Positions 45,597 through 55,540 are shown, counted from the stretch's first letter. The stretch is DNA of 64,000 bases from Plantibacter flavus (GCF_900177615.1 NZ_FXAP01000001.1:130825-194824), one strand, 5' to 3'. Translations and numbers: made by a program. Notes: generated by a model not told the origin, from the sequence alone.

Positions 45597-46550
45597 ATGA
45601 CTTCGACGACGACGGGCGGTGCCTCCGGGCAGCCGACGCCATACGTGGAGATCGACCGTGCCGAATGGGCGCGACTCGCTCCGGAGACGGCCACACCGCT
45701 CAGCGAGACCGAGGTCGTGCAGATCCGTGGCCTCGGCGACCGTCTCGACATGCGGGAGGTCGAGGAGGTCTACGTGCCGCTCAGCCGGCTGCTGAGCCTC
45801 TACGCGAAGGGCACCCAGGACCTCGGGCGCGCGACGAGCCGGTTCCTCGGCGACCAGGCGCTCCGGACGCCGTTCGTGATCGGCGTGGCGGGTTCCGTGG
45901 CCGTCGGCAAGTCGACGATCGCGCGGCTGCTGCGCGAACTGCTGTCGCGCTGGCCGGACACCCCGCACGTCGAGCTCGTGACGACCGACGGCTTCCTCTA
46001 CCCGAACGAGGAACTCCAGCGGCGCGGCATCATGGATCGCAAGGGCTTCCCCGAGTCGTACGACCGCCGGGCGCTCCTGCGGTTCATCACCGCGGTGAAG
46101 AGCGGTGCCGCCGAGGTGCGGGCACCGTTCTACTCGCACCTGCGCTACGACATCATCCCGACGGCGCAGGTCGTCGTCCGGCGCCCCGACGTCCTGATCG
46201 TCGAGGGCTTGAACGTGCTGCAACCGGCTGCGACGGCCAGCGGACTCGCGATCAGCGACCTGTTCGACTTCAGCATCTACGTCGACGCACGGACGCGCGA
46301 CATCGAGTCCTGGTACGTCGACCGCTTCATGGCGCTCAAGCGGGGCGCGTTCTCGAACCCGAACTCCTTCTTCAACGTGTTCGCCGAGCTCTCCGACGAG
46401 GAGGCGGCCGATCAGGCGCGCGGGTTCTGGCGCTCGATCAACGAACCGAACCTCATCGACAACATCCGCCCGACCCGCTCACGCGCCAAGCTCGTGCTGC
46501 GGAAGGACTCCGATCACACGGTGTCCTCGGTGCTGCTCCGCAAGCTCTGA
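45597..46550 (+). CDS. coaA: Type I pantothenate kinase
   Basis: A 317-residue P-loop kinase that starts coenzyme A synthesis. [17 protein letters not shown] is the Walker [27 protein letters not shown] and [10 protein letters not shown] are CoaA hallmarks. Length is normal. ATG 45597 follows GGAAGAG; the longer reading from 45339 lies in another frame of glmM and was rejected. AAGAGT six bases before the ATG could also be a -10. Confidence 0.95.
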   Translation: MTSTTTGGASGQPTPYVEIDRAEWARLAPETATPLSETEVVQIRGLGDRLDMREVEEVYVPLSRLLSLYAKGTQDLGRATSRFLGDQALRTPFVIGVAGSVAVGKSTIARLLRELLSRWPDTPHVELVTTDGFLYPNEELQRRGIMDRKGFPESYDRRALLRFITAVKSGAAEVRAPFYSHLRYDIIPTAQVVVRRPDVLIVEGLNVLQPAATASGLAISDLFDFSIYVDARTRDIESWYVDRFMALKRGAFSNPNSFFNVFAELSDEEAADQARGFWRSINEPNLIDNIRPTRSRAKLVLRKDSDHTVSSVLLRKL

Positions 46551-46663
46551 GCAGCGGCAGGGGAAGGGCCCGGGAACCGGTGGATCTCGGCAGGACCGTC
46601 CTGCTCCCAGGCTGAGTTCCGGTGCCTCGAGGTTGGTGCAGGATCCTCGCAAAATCGCGCGAT

Positions 46664-46669
46664 TATGCT
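46664..46669 (+). promoter_or_regulatory. -10 box seven bases before glmS
   Basis: TATGCT is followed by seven bases and ATG 46677, and there is no Shine-Dalgarno sequence. This is the typical layout of a leaderless actinobacterial mRNA. Confidence 0.6.
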
Positions 46670-46676
46670 GCTCTAC

Positions 46677-48524
46677 ATGTGTGGAATCGTAGGGTACGTC
46701 GGAAACGACAAGACGGTGGACGTCCTCATGGGCGGACTCAAGCGGCTCGAGTACCGGGGGTACGACTCCGCAGGGATCGCCGTGCTCGACGCGACGGGTT
46801 CGCTGAACACCCGGAAGCGTGCCGGGAAGCTGGCCGTCCTCACCGAGGACCTCGCCGCGAACCCCATCGCTCCGGGCTCGACCGGTATCGGTCACACCCG
46901 TTGGGCGACCCACGGCGGACCGACGGACCGCAACGCGCACCCGCACCTCGGTGACGAAGGACGCCTCGCGCTCATCCACAACGGCATCATCGAGAACTTC
47001 GCCGAACTGCGTGCGGAGCTCATCGCTGACGGCTTCACCTTCGAGAGCGACACCGACACCGAGATCGCCGCCGTGCTCATCGGCCGCGAGTACCGTTCCA
47101 CCGGCGACCTCACCGAAGCCTTCCGTCGCGTCGTCGCCCGCTTGGACGGTGCCTTCACCCTGCTCGCCATGCACCAGGACCTGCCCGGCGTCGTCATCGG
47201 TGCGCGTCGGAACTCGCCGCTCGTCATCGGGCTCGGCGACGGCGAGAACTTCCTCGGGTCGGACGTCGCCGCGTTCGTGCAGTACACCCAGCGCGCGGTC
47301 GCGATCGGTCAGGACCAGATGGTCGTCATCACGCCCGACGACGTGACGGTCACCGACTTCTCCGGCAACCACGTCGTGACCGAGCCGTTCGAGATCCAGT
47401 GGGACGCTTCAGCGGCCGACAAGGGCGGCTGGTCGAGCTTCATGGCGAAGGAGATCAGCGAGGAGCCCGACGCGGTCGCGAACACGATCCGCGGGCGGGT
47501 CGAGGGCGGCCAGGTCGTCATCCCCGAACTCGCCGGTCTCGACGAGCTCTTCGTCGACATCAACCGCATCGTGATCATCGCCTGCGGCACCGCCGCCTAT
47601 GCCGGCACGGTCGGCACCTACGCGATCGAGCGCTGGGCCGGGATCCCGGTCACCGTCGAGCTGAGCCACGAGTTCCGCTACCGCGACCCGGTTATCGACG
47701 CGCGCACGCTCGTCATCTCGGTGAGCCAGTCGGGCGAGACCATGGACACGCTCATGGCGGTGCGTTTCGCGAGCGAGTCCGGCGCGAAGACGCTGTCGAT
47801 CTGCAACACCCAGGGCGCCACGATCGCGCGCGAGTCGGACGCCGTGGTGTACACCCACGCGGGGCCCGAGGTCGCGGTCGCCTCCACGAAGGCGTTCACC
47901 GCTCAGATCACGGCGCTGTACCTGTTCGGGCTGCACCTCGCGCGGGTCCGCGGCACCCAGACTCCGGAGTTCCTGGCGTCGCAGGTGGAGGAGCTGCAGG
48001 CCGTGCCCGACAAGATCGCCAGCATCCTCGGGGCCTCCGAGAAGATCGCGCAGCTCGCCCACTGGATGGCCGACTCCCGCGCGGTGCTCTTCCTCGGTCG
48101 CCACGTCGGCTACCCGATCGCGCTCGAGGGCGCGCTGAAGCTCAAGGAGCTCGCGTACATCCACGCCGAAGGCTTCGCCGGCGGTGAGCTCAAGCACGGC
48201 CCGATCGCCCTGATCGAGCCGGGCCAGCCCGTCTTCGTCGTCGTCCCGAGCCCACGTGGTTCGGCGATCCTGCACCCGAAGGTCATCTCGACCATCGAGG
48301 AGATCCGCGCACGTGGTGCCCGGGTCATCGCGATCGCGGAGCAGGGCGACGCTGCCGTCCTGCCCTCGGCCGACGAGGTCATCCCGATCCCGCTCGCCGG
48401 TCCGCTGTTCGAGCCCCTGCTCGCCGTCATCCCGCTGCACATCTTCGCGATGGAGCTCGCGACGGCGAAGGGCCTCGACGTCGACCAGCCGCGCAATCTC
48501 GCGAAGTCCGTCACGGTCGAGTAG
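46677..48524 (+). CDS. glmS: Glutamine-fructose-6-phosphate transaminase (isomerising)
   Basis: A 615-residue enzyme making glucosamine-6-phosphate. MCGIVGYVG places the nucleophile Cys at position 2, so ATG 46677 must be the start; the ATG-like codon at 46665 would bury it. The glutaminase half has HTRWATHG and HNGIIENF. Two SIS domains have CGTAAYAGTVG, SVSQSGETMDT and the C-terminal DQPRNLAKSVTVE. It supplies the substrate of GlmM. No glmS-type ribozyme leader is possible if the transcript is leaderless. Confidence 0.97.
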   Translation: MCGIVGYVGNDKTVDVLMGGLKRLEYRGYDSAGIAVLDATGSLNTRKRAGKLAVLTEDLAANPIAPGSTGIGHTRWATHGGPTDRNAHPHLGDEGRLALIHNGIIENFAELRAELIADGFTFESDTDTEIAAVLIGREYRSTGDLTEAFRRVVARLDGAFTLLAMHQDLPGVVIGARRNSPLVIGLGDGENFLGSDVAAFVQYTQRAVAIGQDQMVVITPDDVTVTDFSGNHVVTEPFEIQWDASAADKGGWSSFMAKEISEEPDAVANTIRGRVEGGQVVIPELAGLDELFVDINRIVIIACGTAAYAGTVGTYAIERWAGIPVTVELSHEFRYRDPVIDARTLVISVSQSGETMDTLMAVRFASESGAKTLSICNTQGATIARESDAVVYTHAGPEVAVASTKAFTAQITALYLFGLHLARVRGTQTPEFLASQVEELQAVPDKIASILGASEKIAQLAHWMADSRAVLFLGRHVGYPIALEGALKLKELAYIHAEGFAGGELKHGPIALIEPGQPVFVVVPSPRGSAILHPKVISTIEEIRARGARVIAIAEQGDAAVLPSADEVIPIPLAGPLFEPLLAVIPLHIFAMELATAKGLDVDQPRNLAKSVTVE

Positions 48525-48585
48525 GGCGGTCCGCGGGGTCCGAGGTGGCCCGTCGAGCGGGCCTCCGGGTCGCACACGACGGCCG

Positions 48586-48591
48586 TAGAGT
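48586..48591 (+). promoter_or_regulatory. -10 box six bases before acpS
   Basis: TAGAGT is followed by AGGGGG and ATG 48598. The purines are too close to act as a normal ribosome site, so a leaderless transcript is more likely. Confidence 0.5.
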
Positions 48592-48597
48592 AGGGGG

Positions 48598-48954
48598 ATG
48601 ATCATCGGCATCGGGGTGGACCTGGTCGACCTCGCACGGTTCGAACGGGCGATCACGCGCACCCCGAACCTGCTGGCCAGGCTCTTCGTCCCGTCGGAAC
48701 GCGACCTCCCGCTGCGGTCCCTCGCCGGACGGTTCGCTGCCAAGGAGGCGCTCATCAAAGCGCTGGGTTCCTCAGACGGCATCCGGTGGCAGGAGATGGC
48801 GATCGTGAACGGCCCGGAGGGGAAGCCCGACTTCGCGCTGTCCGGCGTCACGGCGGGTGTCGTGGCCGAGCGGGGGATCACGAGCATGCACCTGACCATG
48901 ACGCACGACGCCGGGGTCGCCGTCGCGTTCGTCGTCGCGGAGCGGGAGGGATGA
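48598..48954 (+). CDS. acpS: Holo-ACP synthase
   Basis: A 118-residue phosphopantetheinyl transferase that activates acyl carrier protein. GIGVDLVDLARFERA and GRFAAKEALIKALG carry the Asp and Glu that bind Mg and CoA. Length is normal. The stop overlaps the alr start (ATGA). Confidence 0.95.
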   Translation: MIIGIGVDLVDLARFERAITRTPNLLARLFVPSERDLPLRSLAGRFAAKEALIKALGSSDGIRWQEMAIVNGPEGKPDFALSGVTAGVVAERGITSMHLTMTHDAGVAVAFVVAEREG

Positions 48955-50111
48955 CGCCCGTGTCCGAGCACGACGAGCGACCGACCCGCGAGGCGATCAT
49001 CGACCTCGACGCCCTGCGCCACAACGTCCGTCGTCTGCGCGAGCTGACCGGCGTCGGTGAACTCATCGTCGTCGTCAAGGCCGACGCCTACGGGCATGGT
49101 GCCGAGGCGATCGCCCGCGCGGCGGTCGAAGCCGGGGCCGATCGACTGGGTGTCGCCGACATCGCGGAGGGTGTCGCGCTGCGCGCTGCCGGGGTCACGG
49201 CACCGATCCTCGCCTGGCTGCACGGCCCGCAGGCGGCGTTCGGCTCGGCGCTCGACGCCGGGCTCGACCTTGGCCTGTCGTCGGTGGCGCAGCTCGACCG
49301 CGTGATCGAGGCCGCTCGGGATCGGCCGTCCGTCGTGCCGGTCGTCCAGTTCAAACTCGAGACCGGCCTCAGCCGGAACGGTGCGGCCGAAGCCGACTGG
49401 CCGGAGCTCTTCCAGGCCGCCGCAGCCGCCGAGGCCGCGGGGCTCGTCCGGGTCGACGGGCTGTTCTCGCACGTCTCGAACACCTCGACCGGCGACGACC
49501 GGGCCGCTGCCGTCCGCTTCGAGCGCGGTGTCGCCCTCGCCACGGAAGCCGGTCTCGCCCCGCGGAGTCTGCACCTCGCCGCTTCGGCGGCGGCGCTCGG
49601 CGAGCCGACCCTCCGCTACGATGCCGTCCGCCTCGGACTCGCCGTGTACGGCCTCTCGCCCTTCGAGCCCACCGAGGACGCCGGCCGCTCGGCCGACGCC
49701 TTCGGCCTCCGGCCCGTCATGACCCTCCGGGCGACGGTCGCCGCCGTGCGTCGGGTCGAACCGGGAGTCGGGGTGTCCTACGACTACAGCTACCGGACCA
49801 GTACGGCGACGACGCTCGCCCTCATCCCGCTCGGATACGCCGACGGTGTGCCGCGGAGCGCCTCGAACGCCGGTCCGGTCGTGATCAACGGACGCCGCTA
49901 CCGGGTGTGCGGGCGGATCGCGATGGACCAGTTCGTCGTCGACGTCGGCGACGACGCGGTCGCCGTGGGCGACGACGCCGTGCTCTTCGGCGATCCGGCG
50001 TCCGGTGCGCCGCGCGTCGAGGAGTGGGCGGAGGCTGCCGGCACCATCAACTACGAACTCGTCACCCGCATCGGGCCGCGTGTGGTCCGGACGACCAGGG
50101 AGCGGTCATGA
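48951..50111 (+). CDS. alr: Alanine racemase
   Basis: A 386-residue PLP enzyme making D-alanine for peptidoglycan. VVVKADAYGHGAEA holds the PLP lysine, and the opposite catalytic Tyr lies in VGVSYDYSYRT. FKLETGLSRNG and GRIAMDQFVVDVG complete the pattern. ATG 48951 overlaps the acpS stop and has GGAG at 48939-48942; GTG 48960 is an alternative. The stop overlaps tsaE. Confidence 0.95.
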   Translation: MTPVSEHDERPTREAIIDLDALRHNVRRLRELTGVGELIVVVKADAYGHGAEAIARAAVEAGADRLGVADIAEGVALRAAGVTAPILAWLHGPQAAFGSALDAGLDLGLSSVAQLDRVIEAARDRPSVVPVVQFKLETGLSRNGAAEADWPELFQAAAAAEAAGLVRVDGLFSHVSNTSTGDDRAAAVRFERGVALATEAGLAPRSLHLAASAAALGEPTLRYDAVRLGLAVYGLSPFEPTEDAGRSADAFGLRPVMTLRATVAAVRRVEPGVGVSYDYSYRTSTATTLALIPLGYADGVPRSASNAGPVVINGRRYRVCGRIAMDQFVVDVGDDAVAVGDDAVLFGDPASGAPRVEEWAEAAGTINYELVTRIGPRVVRTTRERS

Positions 50112-50608
50112 CCGATCCCGTCCTCACCCCGGGCACCGTCGAGGTGGCGACGCCCGAGGAGATGCACGCGTACGGCGTCCGACTCGGCACGGAACTTCGT
50201 GCGGGGCAGCTCCTGGTCCTGACCGGGCCACTCGGAGCGGGCAAGACGACCCTCACGCGAGGGATCGGCGAGGGACTCGGCGTCCGAGGCCCCGTCACCA
50301 GCCCCACGTTCGTGCTCGCCAGGACGCACCCGAGCCTCGTCGGCGGTCCGCCGCTCGTCCACGTGGACGCCTACCGGCTCGGCTCGGCGCTCGAACTCGA
50401 CGACCTCGACATCGACTTCGCCCGATCCGTCGTCGTCGTGGAGTGGGGAGCCGGATTACTCGACGGCGTGGTCCCCACCTGGTTCGAGCTCGTCATCGAA
50501 CGTCCGACCGGAGCCGGCGACGAGCCCGCGACCGACGATGCCGGCGAGGAGCCGATCGAGCGCCGGACCCTCACGCTCTCGCGGCACCCCGCCATCGACG
50601 CCGGGTAG
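50108..50608 (+). CDS. tsaE: tRNA t6A synthesis ATPase TsaE
   Basis: A 166-residue ATPase that supports TsaB-TsaD in making threonylcarbamoyl-adenosine at tRNA position 37. GPLGAGKTTLTRGIGEGLGV is Walker A, SPTFVLARTH and HVDAYRLGS follow, and VVVVEWGAG closes the fold. ATG 50108 overlaps the alr stop. Its stop codon forms part of the -10 box of tsaB. The C-terminus has an acidic insert of about 15 residues. Confidence 0.94.
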   Translation: MTDPVLTPGTVEVATPEEMHAYGVRLGTELRAGQLLVLTGPLGAGKTTLTRGIGEGLGVRGPVTSPTFVLARTHPSLVGGPPLVHVDAYRLGSALELDDLDIDFARSVVVVEWGAGLLDGVVPTWFELVIERPTGAGDEPATDDAGEEPIERRTLTLSRHPAIDAG

Positions 50609-50611
50609 GCT
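50606..50611 (+). promoter_or_regulatory. -10 box before tsaB, overlapping the tsaE stop
   Basis: TAGGCT includes the tsaE stop TAG and ends seven bases before GTG 50619. No ribosome site is seen. It may give a leaderless tsaB transcript besides the operon message. Confidence 0.4.
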
Positions 50612-50618
50612 GGACGAC

Positions 50619-51248
50619 GTGCTGTTGGCGATCGATACATCCGCGGGTTCGAGCGTCGCCGTCGTCACCCTGGGTGGCGAGGTGTTGGCCGAACGGTCCT
50701 CCGACGACCCGATGCGGCACGCCGAGGTCATCGGCACACTCATCGCCGGATCCCTCGACGACGCCGGGATCGAGGTCGCCGCGCTCACTGGGCTGGTCGC
50801 GGGTATGGGACCAGGGCCGTTCACCGGACTCCGGATCGGGATCGCCGCGGCCCGCAGCTTCGGGATCGGTGTAGGCCTCCCGGTGCACCCCGTGGTGAGC
50901 CACGACGCGATCGCGCTCGACGCCTACCGTTCCGGTTCCGCCGCACCCGACGTCACGCTCCTCGTGGTCACCGACGCCCGCCGTCGCGAACGCTACTGGA
51001 CGAGCTACGCCGGACTCGACGCAGCCGGCCTCCCGGTCCGCGTGCTGGGGCCGGCCCTCGCGAAACCCGACGAGCTGCCGACCTCCGAATCCGTGCGCCT
51101 CGACGCGCTGGTCGTCCCCGCCGGGGCATTGGGACAGGTCGCCGCCGCACTCCTCGCCACCGATGGCGCGTTCGCGGGGGAGGAGCCGTTGTACCTCCGC
51201 TCGCCCGACGTCACGATGTCAGCGGGCGCCAAGCGGGTGACGGCGTGA
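50619..51248 (+). CDS. tsaB: tRNA t6A synthesis protein TsaB
   Basis: A 209-residue ASKHA-fold partner of Tsa[16 protein letters not shown] begins the fold, and [17 protein letters not shown] is its signature. GTG 50619 gives the family start; the reading from 50538 overlaps tsaE with unrelated residues. The stop overlaps rimI (GTGA). Confidence 0.94.
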   Translation: MLLAIDTSAGSSVAVVTLGGEVLAERSSDDPMRHAEVIGTLIAGSLDDAGIEVAALTGLVAGMGPGPFTGLRIGIAAARSFGIGVGLPVHPVVSHDAIALDAYRSGSAAPDVTLLVVTDARRRERYWTSYAGLDAAGLPVRVLGPALAKPDELPTSESVRLDALVVPAGALGQVAAALLATDGAFAGEEPLYLRSPDVTMSAGAKRVTA

Positions 51249-51781
51249 GCTGGTCGCTGCGCCGCGCCGGTGTCGCCGACCTCGACGCGATCATGGAGCT
51301 CGAGCACACCGTCTTCGTGAACGACGCCTGGTCGGCGGACATGATGCGCGCCGAACTGTCGTCGCCGCACGGGTACTACCTCGTCGCGACGGAGGTCGAC
51401 GCCGACGACGCGACACTCGCGGGCTACGGCGGTCTCTTCGCGCCTTCCCGGTCCGACGACGCCGACATCCAGACCATCGCCGTCGCCGGGCACGCCAGAG
51501 GACGAGGGCTCGGACGACTCCTCATGCAGGCGCTCATCGAGCAGGCCCGGCAGCAGGACGTCGCCCAGGTCTTCCTCGAGGTCAGGGCCGACAACCCCGT
51601 GGCGATCGCGCTGTACCGGAGCCTCGGCTTCGAGGAACTCGGCGTCCGCCCCGGGTACTACCAGCCGGACGACGTCGACGCCATCGTCATGCGACTCACG
51701 GTCCAGCCGAGGCCGCCCATGCCCGCCCACGGCCAGTCCCCGCTCGACCAGACCGACCAGCACCCCGGGAGCATCGCGTGA
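51245..51781 (+). CDS. rimI: Ribosomal protein S18-alanine N-acetyltransferase-like RimI
   Basis: A 178-residue GNAT enzyme. [19 protein letters not shown] is the acetyl-CoA motif and [20 protein letters not shown] the second. The tsaB-rimI-tsaD order is conserved in actinobacteria, supporting RimI. About 25 Pro/Gln/His-rich residues at the C-terminus exceed the usual length. GTG start overlaps tsaB, stop overlaps tsaD (GTGA). Confidence 0.9.
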   Translation: MSWSLRRAGVADLDAIMELEHTVFVNDAWSADMMRAELSSPHGYYLVATEVDADDATLAGYGGLFAPSRSDDADIQTIAVAGHARGRGLGRLLMQALIEQARQQDVAQVFLEVRADNPVAIALYRSLGFEELGVRPGYYQPDDVDAIVMRLTVQPRPPMPAHGQSPLDQTDQHPGSIA

Positions 51782-52836
51782 ACCGTGCAGAACCGCTCGT
51801 CCTCGGCATCGAGACGAGCTGCGACGAGACCGGGATCGGCATCGTCCGCGGACACCACCTGCTGGCGAACACCATCGCCTCGAGCATGGACGAACACGCA
51901 CGGTACGGCGGCGTCGTCCCGGAGGTCGCCGCACGTGCCCACCTCGAGGCCCTCGAGCCGACACTCACGGCGGCGCTCGCCGAGGCCGGCATCGCCCTGG
52001 CCGACCTCGACGCCGTCGCGGTGACGAGTGGCCCCGGCCTGTCCGGTGCGCTCATGGTCGGGGTCGGCGCAGCGAAGGCGCTCGCCGTGTCCCTCGGCAA
52101 ACCGCTGTACGCCGTGAACCACCTCGTCGGTCACGTCGGCGCGGACGTCCTCGACTCCGAAGACGGGACGATCGAGTACCCGACGATCGCCCTGCTCGTG
52201 TCCGGCGGGCACACCTCGCTGCTCCTCGTGCGGGACCTCGTGTCCGACGTCGAACTGCTCGGCGAGACCATCGACGACGCGGCGGGCGAGGCCTTCGACA
52301 AGGTCGCGCGCATCCTGGGCCTGCCGTACCCGGGCGGGCCGCAGATCGACCGGGCGGCCGTCGGCGGCGACCCGAGGGCGATCCGCTTCCCCCGCGGACT
52401 CAGCCTGCCGAAGGACATGGAGCGGCATCGCTACGACTTCTCCTTCTCCGGCCTGAAGACGGCCGTGGCACGCTGGGTCGAGGCGAAGCAGGACGCGGGC
52501 GAGCCGGTCCCCGTCGCGGACGTCGCCGCCAGCTTCCGCGAGGCCGTCGTCGACGTGCTCGTCTCGAAGGCGGTCAAGGCGTGCACCGAGCTCGGCGTGC
52601 CCCGCCTGCTGCTGGGCGGCGGCGTCATCGCGAACGCGCGGCTCCGCGAGGTGGCCGCCGAACGCACCGCCTCGGCCGGGATCGAACTCCGCATCCCGCC
52701 GTTGCAGCTGTGTACCGACAACGGCGCGATGATCGCCGCGCTCGCCGCACAGCTCATCGCCGCCGGACACGAGCCGTCCTCGCTCGACTTCGGCGCCGAC
52801 TCGACCCTGCCGGTCACCGAGATCCAGGTGCACTGA
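51778..52836 (+). CDS. tsaD: tRNA N6-threonylcarbamoyladenosine transferase TsaD
   Basis: A 352-residue enzyme that moves the threonylcarbamoyl group to A37 of ANN-decoding tRNAs. [12 protein letters not shown] starts the ASKHA fold. The metal pair is in NHLVGH (His-x-x-x-His), and [11 protein letters not shown] and [12 protein letters not shown] follow. TsaC/Sua5, which makes the intermediate, is not in the window. It is translationally coupled to rimI. Confidence 0.96.
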   Translation: MNRAEPLVLGIETSCDETGIGIVRGHHLLANTIASSMDEHARYGGVVPEVAARAHLEALEPTLTAALAEAGIALADLDAVAVTSGPGLSGALMVGVGAAKALAVSLGKPLYAVNHLVGHVGADVLDSEDGTIEYPTIALLVSGGHTSLLLVRDLVSDVELLGETIDDAAGEAFDKVARILGLPYPGGPQIDRAAVGGDPRAIRFPRGLSLPKDMERHRYDFSFSGLKTAVARWVEAKQDAGEPVPVADVAASFREAVVDVLVSKAVKACTELGVPRLLLGGGVIANARLREVAAERTASAGIELRIPPLQLCTDNGAMIAALAAQLIAAGHEPSSLDFGADSTLPVTEIQVH

Positions 52837-52888
52837 CCGCTCGACCAGCCGTGTCCGGCCCTCGACCGGGTGCGCGGACGTCGGCGCA

Positions 52889-52894
52889 TAGGAT
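52889..52894 (+). promoter_or_regulatory. -10 box of the DUF4190 gene
   Basis: TAGGAT, with no clear -35. The start codon is 35 nt after the box and has its own AAGGAG seven bases upstream, so this mRNA has a normal leader, unlike its neighbours. Confidence 0.4.
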
Positions 52895-52929
52895 GGGCCG
52901 GTACCCGGTCACGGATCGAAGGAGCGGCG

Positions 52930-53805
52930 ATGGATCAGCACGAGCACCCCGACGGACGACCTCCGCACCTGGACGGTGCGGCGGACGGGCAGTCACGCCC
53001 GCCGCAGGCCGAGCAGCCGAACGGGCAGCCGCAGCAGCCGTGGGGGCAGCAGCCCCAGCCCCTGGCCCCGCAGCCCTGGTCGCCGTACCAGCCGCCACAG
53101 CCGTCTCCGCAGGCCGGTGTCGCGCCGCAAGGCCCGCAGCAGCCGTACCCACCCCAGCCGCAGGGCCAGCAGCCGTACCAGCCGCAGGGCCAGGGCCAGC
53201 CGCAGCCCTACCAGCCCCAGCCGCAGGGCCAGGGGCAGCAGCAGCCCCACCAGCCCCAGCCGCAGGGCCAGGGCCAGCAGCAGCCCTACCAGCCCCAGCT
53301 GCAGGGCCAACAGCCGTACCAGCCCCAGGGTCAGGCCTCCCCGCCGCCCACGGACTGGCAGAGCGGCTCCGGCGCACCCGTCACACCGCCGACGCGCCCT
53401 GCCCAGCAGGGGTCGTCCCCCTCGGCGCCTCCGGCGGGCTGGCAGGGCGATCACGCGACCTATCTCCAGACGGTGCCGACGGCGGTCTACCAGGCACCGA
53501 GCCAGGGAGGCTACGCCGCGTACCAGCAGTCCCAGACGCAGGCCCCTGCCGCTTCGACCGGGACCTCGCGGAGCACCTGGTCGCTCATCACCGGTGTCGT
53601 CGGGCTCGTCGTGTCGGTCTTCGTCGGCTGGGGTTTCCCCCTCTCGATCGCCGCGATCGTGCTCGGGTTCGGCGCCAGGCGTCGCGAGCCGCAGGGCCGA
53701 GGGCGCGCCCTCACCGGCCTCGTGACCGGCTTCATCGGCCTCGCTTGCTCGGTCGGCTGGCTCGCCTACAGCGTCGTCGTGATCATCGGGTACGTCTCCA
53801 CCTGA
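52930..53805 (+). CDS. Pro/Gln-rich tailed DUF4190-type membrane protein
   Basis: The protein has 291 residues. About 210 of them form a cytosolic tail of PQ/GQ repeats (QPQGQGQQQP). Two transmembrane helices follow at about 217-240 and 258-285, joined by a short basic loop (GARRREPQGRGRALT), the layout of DUF4190 proteins. The function is unknown. ATG 52930 follows AAGGAG by seven bases; the earlier start at 52870 lies before the -10 box. A second protein with a similar tail is encoded at 15536-16990. Confidence 0.8.
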   Translation: MDQHEHPDGRPPHLDGAADGQSRPPQAEQPNGQPQQPWGQQPQPLAPQPWSPYQPPQPSPQAGVAPQGPQQPYPPQPQGQQPYQPQGQGQPQPYQPQPQGQGQQQPHQPQPQGQGQQQPYQPQLQGQQPYQPQGQASPPPTDWQSGSGAPVTPPTRPAQQGSSPSAPPAGWQGDHATYLQTVPTAVYQAPSQGGYAAYQQSQTQAPAASTGTSRSTWSLITGVVGLVVSVFVGWGFPLSIAAIVLGFGARRREPQGRGRALTGLVTGFIGLACSVGWLAYSVVVIIGYVST

Positions 53806-53843
53806 CCCTCTGCGGGCGCTGCGGCCCGGCGGACGCCGTCGGG

Positions 53844-55049
53844 TCAGGCGTCGGCGGCCGGCGTCACCCGTTCGACGAGCAGCGCACTGTGCTTGCCGGC
53901 GATCCTCGTGAGGATGATCGTCGCTGAGCCGTCGCCCTTGAGCGAGAGGCGCTTCCGGAACGCCGCGGGGTCGACGTCGACGCCGCGTTTCTTGATCTCG
54001 AGGACGCCGATCCCACGATCACGCATCGTGCGTTTGAGGACCTTCTCGTCCATCGGCAGCCGTTCGAGCACCCGGAAGGTCGTGGCGAACGGCGAGCTCG
54101 TCGCCGTGTCGGAGGTCAGGTAGGCGATGCCCTGGCCGAGCATGCCGGCCTCCAACCGGATGGCGAGGTCGCCGATGAGTCGGGCCCGGATCACGGATCC
54201 GTCGGGTTCGTGCACGTAGTCGCCGAGCTCCCGCACGGGGGCGTCGTCGGCGTCGGCCTCGGCGTGCAACTCGTGGTGGACGCCGTCTGCAAGGAGGAGT
54301 GCGGACCGTCGGACGTCCGGACGGGCCAGCGGGCCGAGCCAGAGCGCCATCTCGACGAGCTGTCCGTCGACCGACACCCACTGCGCCTCGGCGTCGTCGG
54401 GGATGAGGGAGCGGTCGAATCCGGGCCCGAGCTTGACGCCTGTGGGCAGGCGGGCCGCCGCACCGAAGACCAGGTCGAGGGACGGGGTGTAGTCGGCGGC
54501 ACTCGACAGCCGCGAGGTGTCGGCGTGTCCTGCGGTGCGCCGCGCGGGATCGAACCAGACCGCGTCGAAGTCGTCGAGGGAGACCTCCTCGGCGGCGGCG
54601 TTCCGCACGGTCGCCGTGGGGAACGGAGCGAGGTTGTAGCTGGCGATGGCGGCGGTGACCTCGTCGATGTCGACCGCCGTGACCTCCAGGTCGAGCGAGG
54701 CCATGGCCATCGAGTCGGCGCCGATGCCGCTGCCGAGGTCGGCGATCCGCGTGAGGCCGGCCCGGGCGAACCGCCCGGCGTGCAATGCGGCGACGGGAAG
54801 GCGCGTGGCCTGTTCGAGCCCGGCGTCGGTGAACAGCATGCGGCCGGCGAACGGTCCGAACTTCGCGACGGCCTTCTGCCTGAGCCGCGACTGCGTGAGG
54901 ACCGCCGCGACCAGCTCGGGGGAGTGGCCCTCCTTGCGCAGGCGCCCGACCAGTCGGACGGCATCGTCCTTCGTCGGGTAGGGCGGCAGGGAGTCGAGGA
55001 GCCTGAGGCCGTCTGCCGTGAGGAGTTCGACGAGTTCCGAACGGTCCAT
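53844..55049 (-). CDS. Class I SAM-dependent methyltransferase with THUMP-like C-terminus
   Basis: The protein has 401 residues from ATG 55049; GTG/ATG 55088 would add 13. The N-terminal helical part (about 1-85) precedes a Rossmann methyltransferase core with [15 protein letters not shown] (SAM site), [12 protein letters not shown] and AVWFDPARR. The last 90 residues ([19 protein letters not shown]) match the THUMP-like domain of this family. An RNA substrate is likely, but the modified base is unknown. It is convergent with the DUF4190 gene and divergent from groES, whose CIRCE region begins about 55 nt from its start. Confidence 0.85.
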   Translation of the reverse strand: MDRSELVELLTADGLRLLDSLPPYPTKDDAVRLVGRLRKEGHSPELVAAVLTQSRLRQKAVAKFGPFAGRMLFTDAGLEQATRLPVAALHAGRFARAGLTRIADLGSGIGADSMAMASLDLEVTAVDIDEVTAAIASYNLAPFPTATVRNAAAEEVSLDDFDAVWFDPARRTAGHADTSRLSSAADYTPSLDLVFGAAARLPTGVKLGPGFDRSLIPDDAEAQWVSVDGQLVEMALWLGPLARPDVRRSALLLADGVHHELHAEADADDAPVRELGDYVHEPDGSVIRARLIGDLAIRLEAGMLGQGIAYLTSDTATSSPFATTFRVLERLPMDEKVLKRTMRDRGIGVLEIKKRGVDVDPAAFRKRLSLKGDGSATIILTRIAGKHSALLVERVTPAADA

Positions 55050-55105
55050 GGTCAGCGGGCCTCGGGCGGAGCTGGATGCATCCGGCAACGGTAGCAGTCG
55101 CTGAT

Positions 55106-55130
55106 TGGCACTCGCATTGCATGAGTGCCA
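55106..55130 (+). promoter_or_regulatory. CIRCE operator 1 (HrcA site) of groES
   Basis: TGGCACTC and GAGTGCCA are separated by nine bases, matching the CIRCE consensus TTAGCACTC-N9-GAGTGCTAA apart from the outer bases. The spacer holds the -35, so HrcA bound here would block RNA polymerase. Confidence 0.85.
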
Positions 55131-55145
55131 GAAGATGCCTACACT
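55117..55145 (+). promoter_or_regulatory. groES promoter
   Basis: TTGCAT (55117-55122) and TACACT (55140-55145) are 17 bp apart. The -35 is inside CIRCE 1, and the start site near 55152 coincides with the left half of CIRCE 2. Confidence 0.7.
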
Positions 55146-55151
55146 GGAATC

Positions 55152-55174
55152 AGCACTCTCGCAGTGTGAGTGCT
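55152..55174 (+). promoter_or_regulatory. CIRCE operator 2 of groES
   Basis: AGCACTC-N9-GAGTGCT, a closer match to the consensus than site 1. It lies at the transcription start, so the mRNA leader also carries a CIRCE hairpin. Confidence 0.88.
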
Positions 55175-55207
55175 AACCACGTCTTCGTTTCAAGAAAGAG
55201 GTCAACC

Positions 55208-55504
55208 GTGTCGGTCTCCATCAAGCCGCTCGAGGATCGCATCGTCATCAAGCAGGTCGAGGCAGAGCAGACCACCGCTTCCGGTCTGGTCATCCCCGAC
55301 ACCGCCAAGGAGAAGCCCCAGGAGGGCGAGGTCGTGGCGGTCGGACCCGGTCGCATCGACGACAACGGCAACCGCGTCCCGCTCGACGTCGCCGTCGGCG
55401 ACAAGGTGATCTACTCCAAGTACGGTGGCACCGAGGTCAAGTACGCCGGCGAGGACTACCTCGTCCTGTCCGCGCGCGACGTCCTCGCAGTCGTCGTCCG
55501 CTAG
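55208..55504 (+). CDS. groES: Co-chaperonin GroES
   Basis: A 98-residue lid of the GroEL chamber. [20 protein letters not shown] starts the fold, the mobile loop is [12 protein letters not shown], and [19 protein letters not shown] ends it. GTG 55208 follows AAGAGGTCAACC. groEL is not adjacent: a terminator and rarD follow, so the large subunit is encoded elsewhere. It is controlled by HrcA through two CIRCE sites. Confidence 0.97.
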   Translation: MSVSIKPLEDRIVIKQVEAEQTTASGLVIPDTAKEKPQEGEVVAVGPGRIDDNGNRVPLDVAVGDKVIYSKYGGTEVKYAGEDYLVLSARDVLAVVVR

Positions 55505-55540
55505 TCACCAGCGCACGGATCCGGCGGCCCAGGCCGCTCA

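Noticed and set aside
46551-46676. glmS ribozyme-type leader
   Set aside because: The gap is short, no ribozyme-like core was recognised, and the -10 box suggests a leaderless mRNA.
47409-49574. 721-codon minus-strand frame over glmS, acpS and alr
   Set aside because: All three plus-strand genes are firmly identified by catalytic motifs, and the antisense product is a compositional shadow.
53040-53335. Second repeat array, rich in CAGCCGCAG-type units
   Set aside because: It is coding sequence for the Pro/Gln tail of the DUF4190-type protein; irregular units exclude CRISPR.
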